45,820 nt of DNA, from positions 1 to 45,820 of IMG/VR virus record IMGVR_UViG_3300007512_002803, one strand, 5' to 3'. Every line of letters begins with the position of its first letter. The first letter of the stretch is position 1. Source of the stretch: a virus. Position numbers and translations under genes: made by a program. The notes beneath the pieces are model-generated. The model was given only the letters and a program-made list of their open reading frames with translations. It ran no database searches and had not been told where the DNA came from. Of this stretch, positions 34,014-44,423 are shown piece after piece.

Positions 34014-36011
34014 ATGGGAAAGTATCGATATGCGAGAGCAAACGGTGAATTCATCACTAGCGAAATCCTGGAAAGAGTCCAATCGGTCACCCCAGGCTTC
34101 TTTACTGTTGACCAGTCTTATGATCTGACGAAGACTTTCGTCTCTGGTACGCACGGGGATGTCAACAGTTTCGTTAGCAGCCAGATTTCCGGCTATGCTG
34201 GTTCGGGTAATTTAGCAGGTTGGTGGCGGCTAAACAAAGACGTATCCTCGAAGGGGAGCGTCACAGATAGCAGTGGAAAGGGACGCACTGGGACGTTCGA
34301 CGCCGTCGGGGATCGGCCGGCATACTCCACAGCACTCTATCCCTCTGCTTACATCCAGAAGTCCAGCTACACTTTTGATGCCTCTGACGATGCGATCAAC
34401 ATCGGCACAGCAGCAACCTGGAATGCCATTATCGGCGATGATATCGCCGCCGGCGCCACTCAAAAAATGTCATTTGCTGCATGGGTATATAGGTCGGTCG
34501 CGGCAGGATCCGCGCGTCGCGTCATTGATTTTGGCAATTATGACGTGGCTGTGAGTGACACCCCTGGGGGAATTCAATTCAAGACAGTATGGAATGGCAG
34601 CAATGCGTACTGGTATGCCCCAACTGTCTCGTTGTCAACTTGGTACCACCTTGTCGTTACCTATGATGCCAGCAGTGCAGCCAATGATCCGATCATCTAC
34701 CTCGACGGCATCTCCCAATCTTTGTCAGAATCAGGGACCGCCCCCGCGGGAGCGTGGAACGGCATCAAGGTCCAAGCTTGTTATATAGGCAACAGTTCGA
34801 TAGGCACCGCGTCCTGGAGGGGTAACTTAGCAGACGTAGCAGTTTGGAATAGAGTCCTTACCCCTTCTGAGGTTGCCCACCTCTACGGCGCCTCTAGCAA
34901 TGGTGCCTTTCGTGAAGTGCGGAACTTCGACCGAACGTCTCCCGAGAACGATACGCGTGCGCTAGGCATAAACAGCACTTCTAGAGGATTGAATACAGGC
35001 ATCCCTGCAGACATCCTAGAGGGCTTCCGCCAAGGCGTCAACGTGGTCAACTTTAAGCAGCTAGGGAACTACCTGGGCTTCAAGATCCGGCCCAACAGCG
35101 GCTTCGTTACGACTCTGGACAAGAAAGACGTGTCCACTCGAGTTTTCAACGACCAAATATCGGCTCAGTCACTGAGTAAGGCTTATCCGGTCGGCCCGAC
35201 GAAAGTCGACTCGAACGGCCAGGAGTTAGCATACAAGTATCAGCCCATTCAGAGCGGCTCTACTCCCCTCACTTCCACGCCCGGACAGTTGGGCGCCAGA
35301 TTGACGAACGACATGGAGCATCGAGACCTAGGTCAGAACGATGTGTACACCGATTGGGACGGCTTCGAGCCTTTCGAAGACACTCTGGACCTGGACCCTA
35401 CGGCGATCATCACAAAGGATCCGGATTCGCTGGTCTTGCCCAGACAGCTGGTGGTACAGACGAGCAATGAGCTGAATGACGGTGCCATCGAGCCGCTGAT
35501 CATTCGAAAGAAGATCGACGGCAGCAGCCTGGAGATGCCATTCTATGCTCACGACGTCAGAGCGTCTTTGGGCGGCATGACGGATCCCTGGCTGAGGTCC
35601 ATGCAGATCGTCGCAGGCTGGGACCTGGACGAGCCGACGGCCGGCGCTGCTCCGTTCTTGGATTCCCCGGAGATGTTTGCAACGCTCTGGACCACTGCCA
35701 GCGTCGCAGCCAGCGAAGATCCCCCGGCAGCTGCTTATAAGACGTATACTCTGACGCCCTACGTGGACATGCCGGGCTCGTTTTCGACAGCCTTTGCCAC
35801 GATCGAGCCCTTCGTGGATTACATGAACGATCGCGAAAAAGAGTACACTACTAACGCAGTCTCCACTGAGATCTCTGACATCCTGATTGCCAGCGGCTCC
35901 TTCGAAGACGCCGACACCAGGACCTACGACAAGATGGCACCAGCCGGCTTCGTCTTCGACAACAATCCGATCGGCATCGACTCGATCGCATACGGAGGCT
36001 TGAAGAAGTAA
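34014..36011 (+). CDS. Virion protein with LamG domain
   Basis: 665 residues; ATG directly follows the previous stop, with AAGGA eight bases upstream. Residues about 69-292 are a full LamG/concanavalin-like jelly roll: L-A-G-W-W-R-L-N-K, M-S-F-A-A-W-V-Y-R, W-Y-H-L-V-V-T-Y-D, I-Y-L-D-G, and L-A-D-V-A-V-W-N-R-V-L-T-P-S-E-V. The C-terminal 370 residues are unrecognised. Likely a fibre or baseplate-surface protein that binds sugar. GC content rises in its second half. Confidence 0.7.
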   Translation: MGKYRYARANGEFITSEILERVQSVTPGFFTVDQSYDLTKTFVSGTHGDVNSFVSSQISGYAGSGNLAGWWRLNKDVSSKGSVTDSSGKGRTGTFDAVGDRPAYSTALYPSAYIQKSSYTFDASDDAINIGTAATWNAIIGDDIAAGATQKMSFAAWVYRSVAAGSARRVIDFGNYDVAVSDTPGGIQFKTVWNGSNAYWYAPTVSLSTWYHLVVTYDASSAANDPIIYLDGISQSLSESGTAPAGAWNGIKVQACYIGNSSIGTASWRGNLADVAVWNRVLTPSEVAHLYGASSNGAFREVRNFDRTSPENDTRALGINSTSRGLNTGIPADILEGFRQGVNVVNFKQLGNYLGFKIRPNSGFVTTLDKKDVSTRVFNDQISAQSLSKAYPVGPTKVDSNGQELAYKYQPIQSGSTPLTSTPGQLGARLTNDMEHRDLGQNDVYTDWDGFEPFEDTLDLDPTAIITKDPDSLVLPRQLVVQTSNELNDGAIEPLIIRKKIDGSSLEMPFYAHDVRASLGGMTDPWLRSMQIVAGWDLDEPTAGAAPFLDSPEMFATLWTTASVAASEDPPAAAYKTYTLTPYVDMPGSFSTAFATIEPFVDYMNDREKEYTTNAVSTEISDILIASGSFEDADTRTYDKMAPAGFVFDNNPIGIDSIAYGGLKK

Positions 36012-39000
36012 TGGGAAGAGCCAATCGTGATAAGCCTTATGACCTGACTCAAGCCTGGATGGGCAACGTTGAAACCAGCGCTGCAGATGCATACAATGAA
36101 TACGGCCCGGCAGATGCCCTGACTCTGTGGGTGCGCATGAAACCTGATACGCCGGTGGATCTGGGGCCCAACAAACTGTCTCCAACGTACACTTCGGCTA
36201 ATACTCGTTCGAACAAGCGGTTGATAGGCAACGTACGTTATGATGCAGCAACATTTAGCGACTCCACAGGATATAACGCTGAGGTGTACGGCGCGTCGGG
36301 CGAGCTAGACATGACCCTAGCTCCGGATACTGCCAGCTATAACGGTTCCGATCTTCCATTTTCGATCAGCATGTGGGTCAACTTCCAAGACCTCGCCTCG
36401 ATCCAATACCTGTTTACCAAGAACAGTCCTGATGTCCCGGCAGGCGCCCACTTACCGGCGTATTACGCTTACACCACCTCTCTTCAAGACGGCTCGCCAG
36501 TAAGAATAGGCTTTTATCTAGGCGACGACGACCAGACTGCTTACAACCACATCACTGTACGCGCTGCTGGACTGGGCATCTCTGCCGCCGACCCAGCCGA
36601 TTCGACCTACCAAGAGGACGTGTGGCACCATTTGGCTTTTACTTACGATGGTAGTGACAATGCCACCACCGGGGTCGATGGCATCTATGGAATGAAGATT
36701 TATCTCAACGGCGCGGAAGTAAAGGATTACAGCCTTCGCATGCGAGTAGGGTCTTATCAAGGCATGGTGGCAGCGTACAGTAAGCCTCTGCACATCGGCG
36801 CTTATGAAATGGGCACCGACGAACTCGATGGTCAAGTGGCTGAGTTTGCTGCATGGAAGAATAAGGAACTCACAGCGCTCGAGGTCCGTAAGATCTACGA
36901 TACGACCAGAGTCGGTTATCAGGTCACGTCCGGTTTCCTAAACAACCCTCCGCGTACTCTGCTGCAAGAGCGCGACTGCCACACAGGGAGCTATCCTGCC
37001 ACCGCCCGCACCGGGGACCCAGATTTTACTGGCCGCGGCAGCGTGGCTTTCAATGATACCAAGACCGTCGTGTTTTTCAGCTCGTATGCCAAGGCGCAGA
37101 TCCGGTTCAAAGGCCTGCCGCGGGACCTATCCCGCTCCTCGGCGCCCCACATCGATCTGACGGGCTCCAAGGCCGGCAGTCGCGGCAAAGCCCGGTTCGA
37201 GTTTCAACGGGGCCAATACCAGCAGGCCTACGCTCACTCGACCCTGGTCGACATCTCTGCTGCTCTGTATAGGCCGCTGACTACCAATGATGTGGCCTAC
37301 GAATTCACCAAGGCCGTCAACACTGCCAACCTAGGCATGACTGCCCACCTCAGCGGAACCGTTGTGGAACTGCGCCAGTCTGCTCCTATGACGGGCTCGC
37401 AAGCTCATGGCAACCTGATCCTGACGGGCACAGCTATACGCGATCCCCACCGGTTGCCAGTTGAGGTTAGGCAGTTTTACCAAGTAGGCCCGCAGAACTA
37501 TCGCTACCCTCTCTTGTTGTCGACAGCGTCCGTCCATTCAACGGATCGCATTGCCACTCCGAACACGCTTCCGAATCTAGAAGCCCCGGGTATCATGATG
37601 CCTGGCGTCAGTGACGTAGGTCTTAAATTTACGCCAGGAGAGAGCTTGACTCCCTTCGACGATGCACGCGTGTACATCGACCCGGAAGATGCGTTTTACA
37701 CCCAAGGCACGGCACCAAGCATACTGCCGGGCTTCGACCAGCGGTTGAGTGATAAGACTATTTTGACGTTCGATGTGTCCGCAGCAACTCCTACAGAAGT
37801 GTATTTTTCTACCGGATCTAGTTCAGATCCAGAGTCCAATCTTCCTAATCCTGACACTGCCACTGTGGTTTCCCGGTACACCCCCGCGTGCATCCAAGGC
37901 CGGCCGTCCAACTGGGATGAGGATACAGGCTACATTACGATCCCGTTGATAAACGCCGGGGCCTCTTATGAGGGCCGCTGGATTTCGGTGCTCGACGCCA
38001 ACGGGGCCCTCATCGAGCTTTACGACACGTCCGGCGTTCTACAAGAGACGTATACCGCAGCTGCTTCTAACAACGTTGCACTGAAAGAGTTTGCACGCAA
38101 CGGCACCAACGACCAAGAGACTGCAGAGAATTTAGTTTACGTGATAAACCGTGCTTCTGCGTATTTCTGGGCCCTTTGGTACGTTGATGTCGCCTCCTCA
38201 AAGGTCCCCGTCCAGATATATAATAAGGCGGAGTCAGTACTGTACATGCCAGACTCAAAGGGTGCCCCTGGCAGTGCGGCATGGGAAGCTGTCAACACTA
38301 AGGCTGCAGTGTGGAAGTACAGCACCGGTTGGGCAGCCGTAACGGACTACTGGACTGCAACCAGCTTTAAGGTCACGCACGAACCCAACAGCGGCCTGGC
38401 TTATTACAACTTCGTTGGCAAGAAGTGGGAGATCATAGGGAGTGCCGTAACCGGCAGCAAGGTTGATTACTACAGCGCAGACTCTTCAGTTCGAACCAGT
38501 AGCACGCTGGCAGTCTGTCCGCCGCAAGTGATCAAAAGAGCCTGGCGCTTTATGAGTCAATCAACATCGACTCCGACTTACTTGCCGACTTACTTGCATT
38601 TGGACAAGCTCAATAAATCGATAGGCAGTCCGAGCAACCATGCTGGCTTCCCTCTCGCAGAGCAGTTCAATGCAACTGGCAGCCAATTGCTGGAGCTGAG
38701 CGGAACGCTGACCGCACCGTTTTTGCTGCAAAAAGTCCAGCTGAAGTTTTCTGCTTCCTTGACAAACTACCCGTTTTTCGACAGCACTAACCCCGCGCTG
38801 GTGCCAGCGCAGGCCCAAAATGCTAGTTTCATGCTACTGTTGCAAAGAGAGACCAGCCTGCTGCACAATAGCTCGAGCGGCTACATAGAGCTTGTTCATT
38901 GGCCCGGTGAACTCACGCCGGGGTGGGATTATATCACGAGCGGTACTGTGTTTCCTTACACGAATGATAAGAGGGTAGTCTGGCAGGGCCGCATGGGCCT

Positions 39001-40882
39001 GCTCGCAGCCGGCTCAGACGAGACGCAGATCAGCACAAAGTATCCAGGGCTGTATTCGTCTTGTGATCTTTGGGAGGTGGCGACGGACTCCGACGCACAT
39101 CCTGATGGTAGTGTCACTGGTAGTTTTATGCTGCGTGCAGACTGCCGCACGCCTGCACCCGTTCCCAGGCCGGCTCCTGCGTATGCGTTGCGAGGAAATC
39201 GCAACAGCGGCGGTGGCTTCAGAGCGTACTTCGGGCGGACTCAAGGAGGCCGCGATCTGTACAGTTTGGACGACGGAAGATCCTACGTCAGAGCAGCTCC
39301 TGGCGGCGAAGTGATCGGACTAACTACTGCCCCTGCTGCCTCGGGCGCCGCTGGCTCCCAGTACGGCGATCCCGGCATCTCCATCTACAAGAAGGATTCC
39401 GAAGTCAGCCCCTTCCTGCTGTTGCCTACAGACAAGCTGATCCTCGCATACGTCAACCAACAGATGCCTGGTACCGGCACTGCAAGCCCGGTGACTTATC
39501 CGGCAGGCCGTTCGGAGTCCGAAACGGCGCGCGCCGCGAACGTCCTTGCCACAGGACGGGCCGAGCTGACCCTCTTCGGCGACATGGTGCGCGATGCCAA
39601 GCCGATCTCTCCGAGTCTCAACCAGCCGCTCACTTCGGATGCCATCCACGAGGACGTGCGAGATGACGTCAGCCCTTACGGCGAGGCACTCTGCCTGGAT
39701 CAGTTCATCGTGGAGCCGTTGACCAGTTATCGCGGCTCCTACTTGGACAACCTCATAGGCGGCGGCCCCATGTTCTCCGGAGCAGGCACGTCCATATTTT
39801 CTGTGCCATCCAACGAAGACCTGGCTTCCGGCCGAGCTCGCCGCGTGGTCTCGTCGGTCGTCGACGGCGAAGCCGGCATCACAGGCAGCCTGCAGCGCTT
39901 CGTTCGTCTAGTCAATGATGATCGAAACGCACCGAAGGTGGGCGGAGGCTCGACGGAGGCCTTAGGCAATGCCACTCCGCCGGCAGAGATCCGCGCGGTG
40001 ATGAGACGTGTTTACTACGACTCCACCGTTCCCAACTTGCGACTGATAGTTAGTGCTACTGCAGAGCCGATGATGTACGGTGCCTCCGCAGGAGCCGCTT
40101 CGCCCGGTGGATCCCCTCCGACAGCAAACATTTTGTCTCTGGCTGGTCTAGGTGTACAGAATAACCCGAAGGCTTGGAACGCATCTTCACAGGCGTGGCC
40201 GTTTCGATTTCCTTTCGATGGAGCATATGCTCGATTGCCCAGGTTTTCGACCATCCAAGGTATCATGCTCGACCCGGATGGCAGCGGCCAGGCGGTCGAC
40301 ACTGTTTTGTATTATACGTTAGGGGCCGATTTGAACGAATCGGGAAAGGTGTATGCAATCTTAGCTAATGACGGTTCTACTACGCTAGCAACAGGCGGTG
40401 CCCAGTTGGTGCTCAAGGGCATGTTCGGCATCGGAGACTATTACAAGTACCCCATCTCCCTCGAGAAAGACACCGGCGCCGGCGGCGCCACAACGGCTTA
40501 CGGCAACATGATCCTCCTGCGCGGCTTCAAGTACGGCCTCATCAATGCTGTGCCGATGTCGCCGTCTGCCGTCTTCCGTGCAGACACCTGCGGCCAATTC
40601 CGGGACATGCTCGAGCCTCTTCCGCAGGCTAGGTACTACGAAGACGACGGGGCCATCGACATCACGGATCCGCCCGTTTTCATAACATTCTATAGCAGAG
40701 ATGGCAGCCCGGGCGTATCGCCGGATACCACGAACTCTCAAAACCTAGACATGTATGCCACGTCTTCTGTGCCTTATTTCGATCTGGAGCCTGGCATAGG
40801 ACCCTACCCTTACGGGCGTGATCGCTCCACCGTCCAACCTGACTTGGATCCGGACGAAGACGTCGAACTCATTTATAGCTGA
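36011..40882 (+). CDS. Giant virion protein with N-terminal LamG domain
   Basis: 1623 residues, start in a TAATG overlap. Residues about 100-297 are another LamG domain (F-S-I-S-M-W-V-N-F, W-H-H-L-A-F-T-Y-D, I-Y-L-N-G-A-E-V, V-A-E-F-A-A-W-K-N-K-E-L). The remaining 1300 residues are beta-rich with no family I recognise. It is the largest gene in the window and is GC-rich compared with the glycan island. It is probably a long fibre or baseplate appendage. No enzyme motif is visible. Confidence 0.65.
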   Translation: MGRANRDKPYDLTQAWMGNVETSAADAYNEYGPADALTLWVRMKPDTPVDLGPNKLSPTYTSANTRSNKRLIGNVRYDAATFSDSTGYNAEVYGASGELDMTLAPDTASYNGSDLPFSISMWVNFQDLASIQYLFTKNSPDVPAGAHLPAYYAYTTSLQDGSPVRIGFYLGDDDQTAYNHITVRAAGLGISAADPADSTYQEDVWHHLAFTYDGSDNATTGVDGIYGMKIYLNGAEVKDYSLRMRVGSYQGMVAAYSKPLHIGAYEMGTDELDGQVAEFAAWKNKELTALEVRKIYDTTRVGYQVTSGFLNNPPRTLLQERDCHTGSYPATARTGDPDFTGRGSVAFNDTKTVVFFSSYAKAQIRFKGLPRDLSRSSAPHIDLTGSKAGSRGKARFEFQRGQYQQAYAHSTLVDISAALYRPLTTNDVAYEFTKAVNTANLGMTAHLSGTVVELRQSAPMTGSQAHGNLILTGTAIRDPHRLPVEVRQFYQVGPQNYRYPLLLSTASVHSTDRIATPNTLPNLEAPGIMMPGVSDVGLKFTPGESLTPFDDARVYIDPEDAFYTQGTAPSILPGFDQRLSDKTILTFDVSAATPTEVYFSTGSSSDPESNLPNPDTATVVSRYTPACIQGRPSNWDEDTGYITIPLINAGASYEGRWISVLDANGALIELYDTSGVLQETYTAAASNNVALKEFARNGTNDQETAENLVYVINRASAYFWALWYVDVASSKVPVQIYNKAESVLYMPDSKGAPGSAAWEAVNTKAAVWKYSTGWAAVTDYWTATSFKVTHEPNSGLAYYNFVGKKWEIIGSAVTGSKVDYYSADSSVRTSSTLAVCPPQVIKRAWRFMSQSTSTPTYLPTYLHLDKLNKSIGSPSNHAGFPLAEQFNATGSQLLELSGTLTAPFLLQKVQLKFSASLTNYPFFDSTNPALVPAQAQNASFMLLLQRETSLLHNSSSGYIELVHWPGELTPGWDYITSGTVFPYTNDKRVVWQGRMGLLAAGSDETQISTKYPGLYSSCDLWEVATDSDAHPDGSVTGSFMLRADCRTPAPVPRPAPAYALRGNRNSGGGFRAYFGRTQGGRDLYSLDDGRSYVRAAPGGEVIGLTTAPAASGAAGSQYGDPGISIYKKDSEVSPFLLLPTDKLILAYVNQQMPGTGTASPVTYPAGRSESETARAANVLATGRAELTLFGDMVRDAKPISPSLNQPLTSDAIHEDVRDDVSPYGEALCLDQFIVEPLTSYRGSYLDNLIGGGPMFSGAGTSIFSVPSNEDLASGRARRVVSSVVDGEAGITGSLQRFVRLVNDDRNAPKVGGGSTEALGNATPPAEIRAVMRRVYYDSTVPNLRLIVSATAEPMMYGASAGAASPGGSPPTANILSLAGLGVQNNPKAWNASSQAWPFRFPFDGAYARLPRFSTIQGIMLDPDGSGQAVDTVLYYTLGADLNESGKVYAILANDGSTTLATGGAQLVLKGMFGIGDYYKYPISLEKDTGAGGATTAYGNMILLRGFKYGLINAVPMSPSAVFRADTCGQFRDMLEPLPQARYYEDDGAIDITDPPVFITFYSRDGSPGVSPDTTNSQNLDMYATSSVPYFDLEPGIGPYPYGRDRSTVQPDLDPDEDVELIYS

Positions 40883-40883
40883 G

Positions 40884-43800
40884 ATGACGACCAAACTCTC
40901 AAAATCTCAACTGCGGCAGCAAGCCATAATAAAAGTCTTCAATGAGCAGCGCCAACGTTACGTCACTGTACAGGTGCCATCCGGCTTGACCGTCGGTGCC
41001 GGTGATTCTGAATTCACGAACGGCATAAGACTGTACGGCCCGATAGAGTTCAAGACGACCACAGCCCCTGAAGCAACGAGCATGAAGCTCTATGCAGTCG
41101 GTAGCACTCTGTATTTCAACGGCAGCGAAGTGGGATCAGGCGGCGGTGGAGGTGCCCCTGTCGATGCCCAGTATGTAACGCTGGCCACCGATTCGACGTT
41201 GACCAACGAGCGCGTGCTCACCGCAGGTTCCAACATCACCATCACAGACGGAGGTGCCGGCAGCACAGTCACCATCGCCGCTAGTGCTGGAGCAGGCGGC
41301 TGGACCGATGATGGAACTGATGTTCGTCTGACGACAGCCACTGATCAGGTGGGAATCGGCACAGCCAGCCCAGGCACCAAACTGGAGGTCGAAGTCGCTG
41401 ACAGTGAGAATCTCGGCGGCCTTCTCATAGACTTCAATGAGACCGGAAGTTACAATGCACTCGAGATCGATTCAGAATCTACCGCCTCTTATGCTGCATG
41501 GATTCACGGAAAATATCCGTTATGGTGCCAGCAAGACATCTCAGGCGGCCGCGCCATCACAGTCTCTAGAAACATCGCCGAGGCCGGATCGTACCCATTA
41601 GCTCAATTTGTTGATGATCACACTTCTAATACTCAAACCACTGTAAAAATCCAGCAGGACGGCACCGGTGACATCCTTAATTTGTTCGACGGCGCGACCG
41701 AAGTTCTCACCGTGCTGGATGGTGGTAACGTTGGGATCGGTACAGACGCTCCTAGTACCACGCTTCATGTAGTAGGCGATGCGGTCACCATCGGTAACGG
41801 CGCCACAGGCCCAGGCGAGATCAGGCTGTTGGAAGACACCGATCTAGGTAGCTACTACGCCGGTTTCAAGGCCGGCAACTTGACCGAGAATACTGTCTAT
41901 GAAATGCCAACAGCCTATCCAGCTTCTAACAAGGTTCTTCAATCCGACAGCTCAGGTGTGCTTACATGGGTGATAGAACGGGATCTGGACAATGTAGGCT
42001 GGACAGCACCTGGCACCGGTGAGATCGCTACTACCGGTTCAGTTGCAATCGGAGTCGCAACCAGCCCAGCAGAGCGTTTAGAAGTCAAAGATGCCAACGG
42101 TACCGCAACGACGGTTCAAGTCAATAATACAAGCACCGGCGATCCGCAATTCTCGTTGGCAGTTGCGGGTACCAAGAAATGCACGTGGGGCATTGATAAC
42201 GATGATAGCGACAAGTTCAAGCTAGGAACCACTGCATGTTCGACAGGAACAGTACTGACGATCGATTTCGATTACGGGTATGCTGGGTTCGGTACCGAGA
42301 CTCCTGCTGAGGCTTTAGAGGTCGAGACCGGTGCAGCTGGTCAGACGACCACCACGATCCAGGTCAGTAATACAGCAACGACCGGAGACCCACAGCTGGC
42401 ATTTGCGCTGTCAGGTACCAAAAAGTTCACCATGGGCGTGGACGACAGTGACAGCGACAAGTTCAAGATCGGAACTACAGCATGCAGCACGAGTACTAGG
42501 CTAACAATCGATGCTGACGGGGTGATCACGGTTCGTGGTTACACAGGGGGGACCGCCGGCAGTGCAGTATCGTCTTTTGATAAAAACCTGGTGATCGGAG
42601 GCGCTTATAACCAGTCCTACAACAGCGGTGATGCTGTTCTTCTTTGGATAGGCGATTATTCCAATGATGGCGGAGACGACGTCTACCCAATTTACGTAGA
42701 AGACGAAAACAACAACGTCGCCTTTTACTTGAATGGTGGCACTAGTGCGGATGCCGGGAGGGCTTACTTTGGCGGCCAACTAGGTATTGCAGCTAGTTCT
42801 CCCATGAACAGAGTCCAAGTCAACCACTCAGGCTCGAATGGCGACGATGGCATCCTGATCGTCAGGTCAGATCCGACGACTGCGGATGGTGACCTCTTGG
42901 GAGGTATTGGGTTCGATAGTACGGATGGTAATGTTCCTAGTTCCATCACAGAGGCGGCTGCATTCATAGCAGCCTATGCGGCAGAAGCCCACAGCACCGG
43001 CGACAAGGGCGGTGATCTGGTTTTCGGCACGACGACGATCGACGACAATGATGACACCACATCTCATGAGTGGATGCGCATTCTAGATTCCGGTGAAGTT
43101 GGTATAGGCACGGCCTCTCCCCAGACAAAGCTCACAATAGAAGGAGCTGTGACACTGAAGGAGCAATCCGCCGCCGATTCAGATACGGCCGCTTACGGTC
43201 AGATTTGGGTCAAGGACGACACTCCAAACACCTTGTATTTTACCGATGACGATGGGACTGACCATCGCCTTGGTGCTGGCACTGTCACGTCGGGCAGCTT
43301 TAACGTCCCGTCTCCGTCCGAATTTGTCACGACCGCCTCGCTATCCATCGCCGGCGGGGAGGGATTCTCTTATACAGCAGATTCCGTCGGTACTGATACA
43401 TACTTCTTCGTCTCTGGTTCTATAGATTCCAGAGGCTCTTCAACAAAGGGGACTGCTGTTTTTGGCGGAGACGTGGTTGTTTCTGGTACGCTAAGCGTCA
43501 ACAGATCCGACGCCGGCAGCTACAGCATGGTTACCATAACCACTGACGGCAAGCTTGGTATAGGCACCGACAATCCAGGCAACAAGCTTTCCGTCGGCGG
43601 CAACATGGATTTGGGAGAATATCTTTATCACAAAAACGACCAAGATACCTACATTCGATTCCAGAGCGATGATATCGACATCCAAGCCGGCGGCGTCGAT
43701 CTTATCAAGATGTCAGAAGACGGTGCTAATACGCAGGTTCTCATTCTATCTGGCGGTGCCGCAGCCTCCGCTAACGAGGCTTCGTACACGGACACCAACT

Positions 43801-44423
43801 TTTTCGTATCAGGATCTGGTGGCTCTAAGGATACATCTACGAGGGGCACCGCTGTCTTTGGTGGTGACGTTGTCATTTCAGGCACCCTGCACGGAGGGAC
43901 TCCTCTCAAGATCGCGGGCGGCATGGAAGTTACGGGCACCATGGAGCTCAAACCCTCGGCCGGCGGAGTAGCGATAGTTAGAAACCCTCACGGGCCCGTC
44001 AAGTTATTTGCAAGCTCTGCTTTGAAGCTAGGATCCAACATAGGTACCATAGACTTGTTGGATCTAGGCGACGGTGCCGCAGGGCAGGTGTTGATGAAAG
44101 GCCAAGGCACCCTAGCGGAACGCTCTGTAGAGCTCAACTCGCCGGGCACTCTGTTCTTCACGGGTTCGGTAGGCGGAGCTTTTTTTAAGGGCCCAATGGA
44201 CGTCGACGGCAACATTGTTCCTCATGCCGACAACGCTTACGATTTAGGAGCAGCGTCAAGAAGATTTCGCAATATTTATACAGGGGACTTGCACCTCCAG
44301 AACGAGAGAGGCCATTGGCAGATCATTGAGGAGAGGGATTACCTGTGTGTGGTGAACAGATTGACAGGCAAACGATACAAGATGATGTTGGAGCCGATAG
44401 ACGACGATGAGCAAAACGGGTGA
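40884..44423 (+). CDS. Repeat-rich tail fibre protein
   Basis: 1179 residues from ATG at 40884, one base after the previous stop; an open frame from 40818 overlaps the upstream gene and is not used. The protein is built of fibre repeats: seven G-I-G-T-x-x-P-like turns, a tandem pair of about 50 residues near 408-457 and 488-543, and two F-x-S-G-S modules near 839 and 970. The end has N-A-Y-D-L-G-A-A-S-R-R-F-R-N-I-Y-T-G-D-L-H, a close match to the fibre tip seen in many marine T4-like phages, then R-L-T-G-K-R-Y-K-M. It should trimerise and point outward for host contact. Confidence 0.75.
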   Translation: MTTKLSKSQLRQQAIIKVFNEQRQRYVTVQVPSGLTVGAGDSEFTNGIRLYGPIEFKTTTAPEATSMKLYAVGSTLYFNGSEVGSGGGGGAPVDAQYVTLATDSTLTNERVLTAGSNITITDGGAGSTVTIAASAGAGGWTDDGTDVRLTTATDQVGIGTASPGTKLEVEVADSENLGGLLIDFNETGSYNALEIDSESTASYAAWIHGKYPLWCQQDISGGRAITVSRNIAEAGSYPLAQFVDDHTSNTQTTVKIQQDGTGDILNLFDGATEVLTVLDGGNVGIGTDAPSTTLHVVGDAVTIGNGATGPGEIRLLEDTDLGSYYAGFKAGNLTENTVYEMPTAYPASNKVLQSDSSGVLTWVIERDLDNVGWTAPGTGEIATTGSVAIGVATSPAERLEVKDANGTATTVQVNNTSTGDPQFSLAVAGTKKCTWGIDNDDSDKFKLGTTACSTGTVLTIDFDYGYAGFGTETPAEALEVETGAAGQTTTTIQVSNTATTGDPQLAFALSGTKKFTMGVDDSDSDKFKIGTTACSTSTRLTIDADGVITVRGYTGGTAGSAVSSFDKNLVIGGAYNQSYNSGDAVLLWIGDYSNDGGDDVYPIYVEDENNNVAFYLNGGTSADAGRAYFGGQLGIAASSPMNRVQVNHSGSNGDDGILIVRSDPTTADGDLLGGIGFDSTDGNVPSSITEAAAFIAAYAAEAHSTGDKGGDLVFGTTTIDDNDDTTSHEWMRILDSGEVGIGTASPQTKLTIEGAVTLKEQSAADSDTAAYGQIWVKDDTPNTLYFTDDDGTDHRLGAGTVTSGSFNVPSPSEFVTTASLSIAGGEGFSYTADSVGTDTYFFVSGSIDSRGSSTKGTAVFGGDVVVSGTLSVNRSDAGSYSMVTITTDGKLGIGTDNPGNKLSVGGNMDLGEYLYHKNDQDTYIRFQSDDIDIQAGGVDLIKMSEDGANTQVLILSGGAAASANEASYTDTNFFVSGSGGSKDTSTRGTAVFGGDVVISGTLHGGTPLKIAGGMEVTGTMELKPSAGGVAIVRNPHGPVKLFASSALKLGSNIGTIDLLDLGDGAAGQVLMKGQGTLAERSVELNSPGTLFFTGSVGGAFFKGPMDVDGNIVPHADNAYDLGAASRRFRNIYTGDLHLQNERGHWQIIEERDYLCVVNRLTGKRYKMMLEPIDDDEQNG
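41351..43600 (+). repeat. G-I-G-T-x-x-P turns and a tandem 50-residue repeat in the fibre
   Basis: Seven related turns are seen in protein: GIGTASPGTKLEV, GIGTDAPSTTLHV, AIGVATSPAERLEV, GFGTETPAEALEV, GIAASSPMNRVQV, GIGTASPQTKLTI, GIGTDNPGNKLSV. The two long repeats lie at about 42109-42255 and 42349-42513; both contain T-G-D-P-Q, then K-K, D-S-D-K-F-K, and G-T-T-A-C-S-T. The cysteine is kept in both. Confidence 0.8.

Noticed and set aside
35328-36185. Long minus-strand open frame (285 residues)
   Set aside because: It spans two well-supported plus-strand structural genes in a GC-rich stretch, where antisense frames stay open by composition.
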